This document shows positions 1 through 7,283 of a stretch of 42,950 nt of DNA, piece by piece (position 1 is the first letter of the stretch; each line of letters begins with the position of its first letter). The DNA is from Hahella sp. HN01 (lineage in GTDB: Bacteria > Pseudomonadota > Gammaproteobacteria > Pseudomonadales > Oleiphilaceae). The DNA is taken from positions 150,190-193,139 of the forward strand of contig NZ_JAHMIN010000006.1 in assembly GCF_018986435.1 (NCBI RefSeq), written 5' to 3'. The notes beneath the pieces are model-generated. The model searched no databases. It was given only the letters and a program-made list of their open reading frames with translations, and was not told the origin of the DNA. The translations under genes were made by a program, and so were the position numbers.

Positions 1-2131
1 AAGAGGAAAAAATCACCACGGGCGTATCATCGGTATTGATCTCGTCCACCAGTTCGGCGCCGGAGCCGTCCGGCAACTCCAGATCCAGTAGCACCAGATC
101 ATAACTCTTTTCCTGCAGCATACGTCGCGCCTGCTCCAATGCGCCGGCCTGATGTATATCGGCGATCTCTTCCAGAACGGAGCGGGCGATTTGCACCAGA
201 TCGGGGTCATCTTCCACATGCAGGATGCTAGGGCGTGTCTGCTTCAATAACACCCGATGAAGGATAGCCCTGAACTCATTTAGTTTGGGGTGAGTGCGGC
301 TCAGCCAGGCAAGGGGAGCGACGCCGTCGATTTCCAGTCTGGAGTCCGCTTCCGAGTGGTAGTTGTCCTCTGCAATCGCCACCAGCGGCAGTTGAGAGGC
401 TGGGTCAACATGGCGCAGGGATCTTAAAAAGGTGAAGCCGCCATCATCGGTCATCGTGCTGTCCACAACCAGCAGGCAGTATGGATTTTCCGAGAGAAGG
501 CGTACTGCGCTCGCTGCGTCGGATGCGACATCGCAGCAAAGCCCCTCTGCTTGTACCGCTTTCGCTAACAGATCCGCCAGGTCTTTATCCATTTCGCAAA
601 CCAACGCGCAGGGGTGTGGCGACGTTTTGAGCGGCTTTGGCGTCAGTCGAACGGGAAGGTCGAAAAAGAATTCCGTACCCTTGTTAGCCTTGGAAGTAAA
701 ACCGATTTCGCCGCCGTGCTGCTCCACGATGGCTTTGGCGATGCTAAGCCCGAGCCCGGTGCCGCCTTGCGCGCGGGTGTCGGAACTGTCCGCCTGCGAG
801 AATCGTTCGAAGACGCGGGATTGAAACTCTTCAGGAATGCCTTTGCCCTGATCTTTGACGTGAACGCGCAGTTTGCTCTTAAGGCAGGAGATGGCTACGT
901 CGACCTGTCCACCTCGCGGCGAGTATTTGACTGCGTTGGAGATCAGGTTGGACATGACCTGATGGATGCGTCGTTCATCCACGTGAACGCAGGATTTGGG
1001 CAAGGGATTAGCGAAGTGCAGGTGAACCTGATACTTGCCGGCGAACTCCTTGTGGTCCTCCAGGCTGCGCTGAATCAGCGTTGTCAGATCCTGGTCCTCC
1101 AGCTCAAACTTGAGCGCGCCGGACTCCAGTTTTTCAATTTCCAGAATATCGTTGATGAGCAGGGTGAGGCGGTCGCAATTACGGTAGGCGACTTTTAGCA
1201 TTTTATGCACGACTTCCGGCAGTTCGCCGCCGTGCTTGCCCAGCACAAGCCCCAAAGCGCCGCCAATAGCAGTCAGCGGCGTGCGTAGTTCATGACTGAC
1301 CGTGGCGATGAACTCATCTTTTTGCCGTTCCATGCGTTTGCGTTCCGTGATGTCGCGCACCACCCCGGTGAACATGCGGCGGCCGTCGACGGTCATTTCA
1401 CTCACCGCCAGTTCCATGGGAAACGTCGATCCATTTTTACGGCGACCGGTGACTTCCCGGCCAATGCCGATGACCTTGGCCACGCCGGTGTGCATGAACT
1501 TGGCGAGATAGCCATCGTGTTCGCTATGATAAGGCTCCGGCATCAGGACGCTGACATTGGACCCGATCACGTCGCTGGAGGCGTAGCCAAAAATGCGTTC
1601 CGCCGCTGGATTGAAGGTGTCGATCAAGCCTTTGCCGTCAATGGTGATAATGCCGTCGACGACCGTATCGACAATGGCGCGGACGCGGGCTTCCCGGTCC
1701 TGCAGCGCCAGTTCGGAGGCTTTGCGTTCGCTGATATCGCGGACTACGCCGGTGAACATGCGACGGCCTTCCACCTGCATTTCCGTCACCGCCAGATCGA
1801 GAGGAAACAGGCTGCCGTCCTTGCGCTGGCCCATCACTTCACGGCCAATGCCGATGATTTGCGCCTTGCCGGTTTGCAGATAATTGTTGAGATAGTCGTC
1901 GTGATGTTCGCGAAAGGGGGAGGGCATCAGCATATGCACGTTGCAGCCGATGACCTCTTCTTCGTCATAGCCGAAGATGCGCTCCGCCGCGGGATTGAAG
2001 GTTTCAATAACGCCCTTGCTATCAATGGTGATGATGCCATCCACCACCGCTTCGACAATCGCGCGCACCCGACTGTCTGACTCTGGCGTAAAACCGTTCC
2101 TCACGGTCTTTAGTTTAGGCTTCTTGCTCAC
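1..2131 (-). CDS. Hybrid sensor histidine kinase with two FixL-like PAS domains (3' end outside window)
   Basis: Two-component sensor with at least 710 codons. It starts at a GTG (2131-2129) preceded by AAGGGA, and its C-terminus runs off the window start. Order: PAS1 (about 20-135), PAS2 (about 148-265), HisKA with SHELRTP (phosphoacceptor His280), HATPase_c with the N box SNLISNAVKYSP and G boxes DQGKGIP and GTGLGLS. A first receiver-like domain follows (VVDSTMTDDGG; weak match to the family), then a canonical receiver (HVEDDPD, LLDLELPDG). No membrane segment is visible, so it is probably cytoplasmic. Both PAS domains carry the FixL-type pattern HDxY then IIGIGREV or VIGIGREV. His77/Arg97 and His205/Arg225 are each 20 residues apart, like His200 and Arg220 of Bradyrhizobium FixL, so heme-based gas sensing is possible. 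Many non-heme PAS domains share much of this consensus, so ligand binding is inference. The kinase assignment itself is secure. Confidence 0.93.
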   Translation of the reverse strand, partial: MSKKPKLKTVRNGFTPESDSRVRAIVEAVVDGIITIDSKGVIETFNPAAERIFGYDEEEVIGCNVHMLMPSPFREHHDDYLNNYLQTGKAQIIGIGREVMGQRKDGSLFPLDLAVTEMQVEGRRMFTGVVRDISERKASELALQDREARVRAIVDTVVDGIITIDGKGLIDTFNPAAERIFGYASSDVIGSNVSVLMPEPYHSEHDGYLAKFMHTGVAKVIGIGREVTGRRKNGSTFPMELAVSEMTVDGRRMFTGVVRDITERKRMERQKDEFIATVSHELRTPLTAIGGALGLVLGKHGGELPEVVHKMLKVAYRNCDRLTLLINDILEIEKLESGALKFELEDQDLTTLIQRSLEDHKEFAGKYQVHLHFANPLPKSCVHVDERRIHQVMSNLISNAVKYSPRGGQVDVAISCLKSKLRVHVKDQGKGIPEEFQSRVFERFSQADSSDTRAQGGTGLGLSIAKAIVEQHGGEIGFTSKANKGTEFFFDLPVRLTPKPLKTSPHPCALVCEMDKDLADLLAKAVQAEGLCCDVASDAASAVRLLSENPYCLLVVDSTMTDDGGFTFLRSLRHVDPASQLPLVAIAEDNYHSEADSRLEIDGVAPLAWLSRTHPKLNEFRAILHRVLLKQTRPSILHVEDDPDLVQIARSVLEEIADIHQAGALEQARRMLQEKSYDLVLLDLELPDGSGAELVDEINTDDTPVVIFSS

Positions 2132-2558
2132 ATAAATTCCCTTACATGAACGCCAAAACGTTCGTTTAATAAATATAGGCGGGGTCCAAGCTATTACAAA
2201 TTTAAGGGACTAAATGGACAAGAAGGAACGGCAGCAGGAGCAACGGGAAAGTATGAAAAGACAGGATAAATGGACCGGATGGACGGAAAGAGCGAATGGA
2301 AAGGGAGTAACCGAAATGAGGCAATGGAACACGGAGTAATAGAACACAGAGTAATGTGATACCGAGTAATCGAAATAGATGAAATCGAAAAAGGTTCAGT
2401 CGGAAAAGGTGAAACCACAAAAGGTATAACGGAAAAAAATGTAATCGAAAAAGGTGTAACTGAAAAATGGATGAATGTAAGAAGACTGTAATGGAAGAAT
2501 TAAAAAATGAGGAGCGGAAAAGAGAAATGGAAAGCCACGCGTCCCTGCGAGGCCAAGA
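2132..2558. other. Non-coding gap with purine-rich plus strand
   Basis: The 427 bases between the convergent ends of two promoterless flanks (5' of the kinase and 3' of the nitroreductase) hold no convincing gene. The plus strand is strikingly purine-rich from about 2213 to 2530 and contains degenerate short repeats, including the 15-bp minisatellite listed separately. A 41-residue reading frame at 2214-2339 has a fair AAGGGA site but reads as a Lys/Glu/Arg/Gln-rich string that the base composition alone would give. The kinase promoter must lie in about 2132-2210. Confidence 0.6.
2387..2476 (+). repeat. Degenerate 15-bp minisatellite, six units
   Basis: Six consecutive 15-base units are visible: GAAAAAGGTTCAGTC, GGAAAAGGTGAAACC, ACAAAAGGTATAACG, GAAAAAAATGTAATC, GAAAAAGGTGTAACT and GAAAAATGGATGAAT. 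Upstream, GAGTAAY recurs four times between about 2307 and 2371, suggesting an older, more decayed part of the same array. The period is a multiple of three and one frame stays open through the units, but that frame has no start codon and no ribosome-binding site. Confidence 0.75.
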
Positions 2559-3176
2559 TCACACCAACGCCATCACCTCTTCCACTGGGCGACGCACCTT
2601 CTGCGGCCAATTGCCCTCAGTCGGGTAACCCGCCGTCACCAACATCACCGGCACCTCCCGCTCCGACAACCCAAACTCCTGCGCCAGGGCCTGTGAGTCG
2701 AAACCACTCATGGCGCCAGTGGACAGCCCCATACCTTGCGCCGCGAACATCAGCGTCATGGCGGCGAGAGAAGCGGAACGGAAAGCTTCGTCCCGTTGCA
2801 GCGAGGGGTTGTTCTCATGAGAAGAACTGGCCTGCGCAACCCAGCCGTCACTGAACGCCTGCGGTAGAAAACCCGCAGCGACGGAAGGCTGCAACGCACT
2901 GGCCAGACCTTCATGCGCCGCCAGTGTTCCACAGATGATAAAGGTCACCGCGGCGTCCACCACCTGCTTCTGCCCATAAGACACCGCCTGCAAACGGGCC
3001 TTCGCTTCGGGCGAACGCACCGCGATGAACTTCCAGTTCTGAAAGTTGTAAGCGGAGGGCGCGCGGGTGGCCAGTCTCACCAACTCGGTGATCTGCTCTT
3101 CAGACAGGGATTTCTCGGCGTCGTAACGGCCAGTGGATACGCGGTTTTCGATAAGGTCTTTTACAGTCTCGTACAT
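2559..3176 (-). CDS. Nitroreductase family protein (FMN-dependent)
   Basis: A 205-residue protein of normal length for the small nitroreductase family: homodimeric flavoenzymes that reduce nitroaromatics, quinones or related compounds with NAD(P)H. The N-terminal FMN-binding stretch reads RAPSAYNFQNWKF (about residues 38-50). The middle contains AAQGMGLSTGAM, and the C-terminal segment has the family-typical GYPTEGNWPQKVRRP. The ATG at 3176 has a good AAGGA site seven bases upstream. It is divergent from a MarR regulator with 109 bases between the starts, and the gap holds two palindromes, so it is very probably controlled by that regulator. The natural substrate cannot be read from sequence. 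Confidence 0.9.
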   Translation of the reverse strand: MYETVKDLIENRVSTGRYDAEKSLSEEQITELVRLATRAPSAYNFQNWKFIAVRSPEAKARLQAVSYGQKQVVDAAVTFIICGTLAAHEGLASALQPSVAAGFLPQAFSDGWVAQASSSHENNPSLQRDEAFRSASLAAMTLMFAAQGMGLSTGAMSGFDSQALAQEFGLSEREVPVMLVTAGYPTEGNWPQKVRRPVEEVMALV

Positions 3177-3210
3177 ATCAGGTTCCTTGATTTACGGCTA
3201 AGCAATGCAT

Positions 3211-3230
3211 TTATCTTCAATTCAAGATAA
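3211..3230. promoter_or_regulatory. Operator-like palindrome 1 (MarR type)
   Basis: TTATCTTCAATTCAAGATAA is an inverted repeat with a single mismatched pair. It shares the half-site ATCTT with the second palindrome 38 bases downstream. It lies just upstream of the nitroreductase start and so could block that promoter when the MarR protein is bound. Confidence 0.65.
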
Positions 3231-3250
3231 AATCAGTTTTGCACAGATAA

Positions 3251-3266
3251 ATCTTGATATCAAGAT
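3251..3266. promoter_or_regulatory. Operator-like palindrome 2 (MarR type)
   Basis: ATCTTGATATCAAGAT is a perfect 16-base palindrome, of the length and symmetry MarR dimers recognise. It ends 19 bases before the MarR start codon, so it is well placed for autorepression together with palindrome 1. Confidence 0.75.
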
Positions 3267-3285
3267 AAAATAAATGGAGCCTCTG

Positions 3286-3795
3286 ATGACTGAAAAACGC
3301 CCGCCCGACGCTGTAGATAAGATTCTGGAACAATGGAACGCAGAACGCCCCGACCTGGACGTCACCCCCATGGCCGCCATCGGACGCCTGAAACGCTGCG
3401 CCGCCCTCATGCAACGCAGACTGGACGCCACCTTCAGTCAATTCGACATGACCGGCTGGGAATTCGACGTCCTCGCCACCCTGAGACGCTCCGGCAAACC
3501 CTACTGCCTGGCCCCCACAACCCTGTTCTCAACCCTCATGATCACCTCCGGCACCATGACCCACCGCCTGCAACGCCTGGAAGCCAGCGGCCTCATCGAA
3601 CGCACCGCCAACAAAGACGACGCCCGCAGCAAACTCGTCCAACTCACCCCCAAAGGCCTCGAACTCATCGACCGCGCCGTCGACGCCCACGTACAAAACG
3701 AACACAACATCCTGCAACCCCTGACCCCACAAGAACGCCAACAACTGGATGAGTGCATGAGGAGGCTACTAAGATTATTGGAGGGGGAAGGGTAG
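3286..3795 (+). CDS. MarR family transcriptional regulator
   Basis: About 169 residues. I choose the ATG at 3286 because GGAG lies six bases upstream; an in-frame ATG at 3274 has no site. The winged-helix region reads GWEFDVLATLRRSGKPYCLAPTTLFSTL, then SGTMTHRLQRLEASGLIER (recognition helix) and the wing KDDARSKLVQLTPKG, all typical of MarR. The N-terminus has an extra 25 or so residues before the dimerisation helix. It is divergent from a nitroreductase, a common pairing in which a small phenolic or electrophilic ligand releases the repressor. Codon use is extreme, with C at most third positions in the central part, unlike the next genes downstream. Ligand unknown. Confidence 0.93.
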   Translation: MTEKRPPDAVDKILEQWNAERPDLDVTPMAAIGRLKRCAALMQRRLDATFSQFDMTGWEFDVLATLRRSGKPYCLAPTTLFSTLMITSGTMTHRLQRLEASGLIERTANKDDARSKLVQLTPKGLELIDRAVDAHVQNEHNILQPLTPQERQQLDECMRRLLRLLEGEG

Positions 3796-3886
3796 TGGAG
3801 CGCCTGCCGTTCGACTGTATGAGAACTGTATGAGAAAGGAAAACCTGAGCTCACAGAATGACTATCGGAAAGACTAGCAAAGACGT

Positions 3887-4474
3887 ATGACTAAAAAACT
3901 ACTATTCCCTGACCTTGAACGCTCTCCAGCCATCACCGGCACGGATAATTGCACCTGTTATGGGATGATTTGGGAAACTGGCAAACCCCTCAATCCCAAT
4001 AATCATGATCTTTCTCGCCTGGAATTCATCTGTGAAAGGCGACACAAGGGAAAACTCACGGACTTCGCTGTCTCCGACGCCGGATGCCCGATTGTGTCAA
4101 AAACATTGAAAGACTTTTTGGACAACCTGGGCGTGGACAATATCGATTACTACCCCGCCACAGTACTGAAAAAAGCCGGAGCAGAACCCAACCACGATTA
4201 CTTCGCCTGCAATATCATAGGAATGGCCAACTGCATCGACTTCGAAAAAAGCGAACTTGAGATCGAAATGGAAGACGGAGAAGTCGTGTTCATCAACGAC
4301 GTCGACACCCTTGTGCTGAACTCAGAGACCTACGGGCCCATTTACAGACTCTACTATTACGAGCGAGTGATAGTCCTGGAAGACCCTCTAGCCGCCGCAC
4401 TGGCGTCCAGTGGATTTACCGGAATGAAAATAATAACCCCTGAAAACTGGGATGGCTTTGCGGGGGAAAAGTGA
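3887..4474 (+). CDS. Imm11-type (DUF1629) orphan immunity-like protein
   Basis: A 195-residue cytoplasmic protein. The stretch from about residue 60 matches what I know of the Imm11/DUF1629 family: a core with GCPIVSKTLKDFLDNLGVDN, a central NIIGMANCIDFEKSELE block, then YGPIYRLYYYERVIVLEDPL and a final SGFTGMKIITPENW. Family members neutralise toxins of contact-dependent or polymorphic systems. No cognate toxin is visible beside it, so it would be an orphan. The ribosome-binding site is weak (AAAGAC close to the ATG). The gene is followed directly by a hexanucleotide repeat and a copy of the 91-bp element. Function inferred from family resemblance only. Confidence 0.65.
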   Translation: MTKKLLFPDLERSPAITGTDNCTCYGMIWETGKPLNPNNHDLSRLEFICERRHKGKLTDFAVSDAGCPIVSKTLKDFLDNLGVDNIDYYPATVLKKAGAEPNHDYFACNIIGMANCIDFEKSELEIEMEDGEVVFINDVDTLVLNSETYGPIYRLYYYERVIVLEDPLAAALASSGFTGMKIITPENWDGFAGEK

Positions 4475-4531
4475 TTTACGATCATCAAAGCCAGTGTTCT
4501 TCACTGGCGCAGACAACATCACATAATCCCG

Positions 4532-4607
4532 CACCAACACCAACACCAACACCAACACCAACACCAACACCAACACCAACACCAACACCAACACCAACAC
4601 CAACACC
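4532..4607. repeat. Hexanucleotide tandem repeat (ACCAAC)n
   Basis: About 12 and a half perfect copies of a six-base unit (CACCAA in one register) without interruption. It starts 57 bases after the Imm11-like stop codon. A perfect array of this length is expected to vary in copy number by replication slippage. One frame would read Pro-Thr repeats, but that frame has only a GTG overlapping the previous stop and no domain on either side. Confidence 0.95.
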
Positions 4608-4628
4608 CTCTCTACCATGTCCACCGTT

Positions 4629-4719
4629 TGTCGAAGGGCCTCCCAGAGCGTATGAGCGAGAAGCGCTTGAGCCGCACTGTCACTGCATGAAGCAGACATT
4701 GGAGGGTGTGCTATCTTTT
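4629..4719 (+). repeat. 91-bp dispersed repeat, copy A
   Basis: Starts TGTCGAAGGG and ends GGTGTGCTATCTTTT. It aligns without gaps to 5705-5795 with about 18 differences in 91 bases, most of them transitions. It lies between the Imm11-like gene and the GIY-YIG gene. Confidence 0.8.
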
Positions 4720-4780
4720 GCTCATAACTAGACATGTTATCGAAGTTTATGGCGATTGAGCGCTGACGAGGGGTGGAAGC

Positions 4781-5599
4781 ATGTTCAAACTATTTGATTT
4801 ATTACAACTGCTTAGCTCCACATTGTCACCAACCGATTGCAAGTTACACATGGCCGTGTGGAATGGAAAGGAGCATCCCCTTGATGTCTTTCTTGCAGGA
4901 GATTTTGAAGAGTGGCAGCGATGGCAAACGAAACGTAATTTTGAGCGCCGGTTTGTAGTCTCTCTTATTAACATTCATGGCACGGACAACTGGCTTTTTA
5001 GCGGTCTATACGAACAAACAGGGGTTGAGTTCAAGAACGAAGAAAACTGTTTCTATTATGACTTAGGGCAAGTGCGAGACTGTGCTGAGCTCTCCGGCCG
5101 CTTGGTTATTAAATTTAGCCGAAATTTTCGGGCGACATATTTGTTGGCTGAACGGTGGAGTGAAGACCTCTTGGTATCGGAACTCAAATCAGAGCGACTC
5201 ACCTTATCGGAGTTTCCAGGTTTTAAATCAGTGAATTTGTCTAAGCGTGAATTAGATTGTGTTATTCGTCAGAACATCCCATCTTGGAAAGGCGCGCTCT
5301 CCTCAGTCTCAGGAGTTTATGTAATATCAGATACGATGTCGGGAAAACTCTATGTTGGTAGTGCATACGGAGAAGGCGGTATATGGAGCCGCTGGTCGCA
5401 GTACTCGTCTTCGGGGCATGACAACAACGTAGAACTCCGAGCGCTCTTGAACAACTTTGGCGCCAAAAGTGCTGAAGCCTTCCGTTTTTCAATTCTTGAA
5501 GTGGCGGATGTGCACGCCAATAAAAATGAAGTTATTACGCGCGAAACTCATTGGAAGGAAGTCTTGTTGTCCCGCACACATGGCTACAACTCGAATTAG
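4781..5599 (+). CDS. GIY-YIG nuclease domain protein
   Basis: A 272-residue protein with a C-terminal GIY-YIG endonuclease domain from about residue 175. The signature tyrosines lie in GVYVI (178-182) and LYVG (190-193), the catalytic Arg in IWSRWSQY (Arg204), and the metal-binding Glu in ITRETHWKE (Glu255), so the active site looks complete. The first 170 residues form a separate domain I cannot name, rich in Trp and Phe. The linker EFPGFKSVNLSKREL just before the nuclease is, from memory, typical of this bacterial subfamily. The start has a GAGGGGTGGA site. Copies of a 91-bp repeat lie on both sides, so the gene may have arrived as a unit. DNA cleavage is expected from the family; a defence role is only a guess. 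Confidence 0.85.
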   Translation: MFKLFDLLQLLSSTLSPTDCKLHMAVWNGKEHPLDVFLAGDFEEWQRWQTKRNFERRFVVSLINIHGTDNWLFSGLYEQTGVEFKNEENCFYYDLGQVRDCAELSGRLVIKFSRNFRATYLLAERWSEDLLVSELKSERLTLSEFPGFKSVNLSKRELDCVIRQNIPSWKGALSSVSGVYVISDTMSGKLYVGSAYGEGGIWSRWSQYSSSGHDNNVELRALLNNFGAKSAEAFRFSILEVADVHANKNEVITRETHWKEVLLSRTHGYNSN

Positions 5600-5690
5600 C
5601 CAGAGAGTTAGGAGCGTTAGAGTCAACTGAGAGCGAAAAAGTAGAGTGGCTTAACGACGTTTCCTAGAAATAGGGATTTCTTCTCCACCC

Positions 5691-5714
5691 GTTCGCCCTG
5701 AGCCTGTCGAAGGG
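5691..5714. repeat. REP-like sequence
   Basis: GTTCGCCCTGAGCCTGTCGA followed by AGGG is, from memory, a very common extragenic repeat sequence in many proteobacterial genomes, often in hairpin-forming pairs. Its right part merges into copy B of the 91-bp repeat. Copy A keeps only the TGTCGAAGGG end. Confidence 0.6.
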
Positions 5715-5795
5715 TTTTCCAGAACGTACGAGCGAGGAGCGCTTGAGTGTGGCAGTTGCTGCATGAAGCAGGTATTGGGGGGTGTGCTATCTTTA
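5705..5795 (+). repeat. 91-bp dispersed repeat, copy B
   Basis: Same orientation and length as the copy at 4629-4719, with identity of about four in five bases. The best-conserved blocks are GAGCGCTTGAG (AAGCGCTTGAG in copy A), GCATGAAGCAG and GGTGTGCTATCTTT. It lies 105 bases after the GIY-YIG stop codon, so each of two successive accessory genes is followed by one copy. Confidence 0.8.
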
Positions 5796-5855
5796 AGCGA
5801 CGCTAAGTAATTCCATTCTGTCTGATGTGTTTTTTAAATAATTAAGGATTCAGTG

Positions 5856-5915
5856 ATGTCTTTATATGGAAATAAATTTAAATGGATGAAAGGTTATGGC
5901 GAAAAGCTTTTTTGA
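5856..5915 (+). CDS. Possible 19-residue leader peptide overlapping the RusA-like gene
   Basis: ATG at 5856 has a better ribosome-binding site (AAGGA seven bases upstream) than the gene it overlaps. It encodes MSLYGNKFKWMKGYGEKLF and stops at 5915, twenty bases into the RusA-like gene in another frame. Termination there could feed ribosomes back to the ATG at 5896 (translational coupling). Chance is the alternative: the peptide has no known relatives I can name. Confidence 0.35.
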   Translation: MSLYGNKFKWMKGYGEKLF

Positions 5916-6555
5916 AAAGGATAATTTCGATCATGGTTTAATTGAAATATTTATTGACTCTTCACCCGTTTCTGCGCAGAGTAAAAATGACGTAAAGAAA
6001 ACTTTTCAATCAGAGGTGCATAAAATTACATCGAAATGTAGATACATCGTTACCTCTAGTTGCTGGATTGCGATCGATTACTATTGTCAGCATATAAAAA
6101 GAATGAAAAATCCTGGTGCGTATGATATTGATAATATTGTAAAACCCATTCTTGACTCTCTCGTAGGGCTTGAAGGTGTGCTAATTGATGATGCTGTAGT
6201 AGACAGAGTTACGGTCAATTGGCTGGATACTCATGGCGATGATTACTTGGAGGTGGAGATTAGATATCCTTCTATGTTGTATGCATGTAAAACTGACTTG
6301 GTTTTAATCAAATCAGGTGGGGGATGGTGTTTTCCTGTTGCGCGAGAAATACTTAAATATGAAGGGTTTCGAGATATAATAGTTTTGTGTTTTTCCCTGT
6401 GGGATTCAGTTAAAGTTGAAAGTGACTATTTTGATATAATGAAGTGCTTGCCTTCTCAGAATTTTATTTATTTTAATAAAGTTAAGGATAAGGGCTATGA
6501 GATAATTTCTCTAGATAACTATTTGAAATATTTTAATAATGAAGAGGGTGGTTGA
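5896..6555 (+). CDS. RusA-like endonuclease domain protein with extra C-terminal domain
   Basis: A 219-residue protein, AT-rich compared with the window average. Residues 50-125 carry the RusA Holliday-junction-resolvase signature: YDIDNIVKPILDSL with Asp77, Asp79, Asn80 and Lys83, then VLIDDAVVDRVTVNW with Asp98/Asp99. These correspond to the acidic metal-binding residues and the catalytic Lys of RusA. The remaining 90 residues (from about MLYACKTDLVLIKSGG) have no match I know and make the protein nearly twice the length of phage RusA. There are no phage genes around it. The ATG at 5896 has AAAGG only two bases upstream, so translation may depend on the overlapping leader frame. Cleavage of branched DNA is a family-based inference. 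Confidence 0.7.
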   Translation: MAKSFFEKDNFDHGLIEIFIDSSPVSAQSKNDVKKTFQSEVHKITSKCRYIVTSSCWIAIDYYCQHIKRMKNPGAYDIDNIVKPILDSLVGLEGVLIDDAVVDRVTVNWLDTHGDDYLEVEIRYPSMLYACKTDLVLIKSGGGWCFPVAREILKYEGFRDIIVLCFSLWDSVKVESDYFDIMKCLPSQNFIYFNKVKDKGYEIISLDNYLKYFNNEEGG

Positions 6556-6718
6556 AGTTGATCGAGAATCTCATTTTTAATTTGATTTACAATTGACGTA
6601 AAATTCTGACGCATATCGCTTTCGTTACGGATGTGAAGGGAAAAATAGCTCCTTTTGCGTATCTGAATAATTTTAGCAAGTTAAAGCGATCCCGGACCTG
6701 GTAATGTCAAAAATTTGG

Positions 6719-7126
6719 CTATTTATACCGCGACCAATCAAAAGCGTCATTTTCAAAACTCCCGCCACGTAATATATCCAAATACTTATCTAGAAGCTCA
6801 ATTTTAAGGGTGTCTAGATACTTGGTTAACTTTTCTTCTACTTCACCTTCCATTATTTCATATTTAGGGAATGGTACTCTCATCGCACCAGAATCAGAAA
6901 AGTTGAACTCATTGTCTAAATTTTCTATCGACGTTATTGCAATATCTGGCTTGGTGAAATAAGAGACAATAATGCCGCGTCTAGCATTTTCAAAATGATA
7001 GGTTACTGTATATAAAATGCCAGAAGCTTTGCTCTCTGTTATGTCTGCTCTTGCTAGCTTAAACCCTTCATCCTCAAGAAAATTTAGTCCTTGTGTGAGA
7101 ATGCTTGTGATTTTATCTTGGGTCAT
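6719..7126 (-). CDS. Hypothetical protein, 135 residues
   Basis: I do not recognise this protein. It is soluble and acidic (many Asp and Glu), with predicted alpha/beta character: an N-terminal helix (TSILTQGLNFLEDEGFK), a beta-rich middle (ILYTVTYHFENARRGIIVSY) and a helical C-terminal third. The ATG at 7126 has GAGAGAAG upstream. It is downstream of, and on the same strand as, the KAP-type NTPase with a 157-base gap, so the two may share a transcript. Small size, acidity and the accessory neighbourhood would suit an immunity or partner protein, but nothing proves that. Confidence 0.7.
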   Translation of the reverse strand: MTQDKITSILTQGLNFLEDEGFKLARADITESKASGILYTVTYHFENARRGIIVSYFTKPDIAITSIENLDNEFNFSDSGAMRVPFPKYEIMEGEVEEKLTKYLDTLKIELLDKYLDILRGGSFENDAFDWSRYK

Positions 7127-7184
7127 TGGCTTCTCTCATGTGTGAATCGCTACAAGTCCTGCAGCCGTTTTTTCAAGTTGACTG

Positions 7185-7283
7185 CTATTCGGCTTCATTA
7201 TCACCAGATACTGCATCATTGGCCAATTCATCCAGTACTTTGAATACCCCATCCAAGTCTTCCCGGTATGTTGCAATGTAATT
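7185..7283 (-). other. In-frame 32-codon open tail after the NTPase stop codon
   Basis: After the TAA that ends the KAP-type gene, the same frame stays open for 32 codons (beginning NYIATYREDLDGVF and ending SGDNEAE) to a TAG at 7185-7187. The composition looks protein-like (YREDLDGVFKVLDELAND). It has no start codon or ribosome-binding site of its own. It could be the 3' remnant of a lost gene, or the former C-terminus of the NTPase after a nonsense change. Confidence 0.35.

Noticed and set aside
432-2080. Plus-strand reading frames across 432-2080
   Set aside because: They mirror the hybrid histidine kinase on the minus strand, whose domains are unmistakable and run off the window.
2214-2339. 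A 41-residue plus-strand frame with a fair ribosome-binding site
   Set aside because: The purine-rich composition alone gives such Lys/Glu/Arg frames; no other support.
4471-4731. Frame with Pro-Thr repeats through the hexanucleotide array
   Set aside because: Only a GTG overlapping the previous stop, no domain on either side, and the array explains the repeat; the antisense frame reads equally simple Leu-Val.
4629-5795. Integron attC sites around the GIY-YIG gene
   Set aside because: The 91-bp repeats lack the GTTRRRY / RYYYAAC core pair and the strong imperfect palindrome of attC, and no integrase is present.
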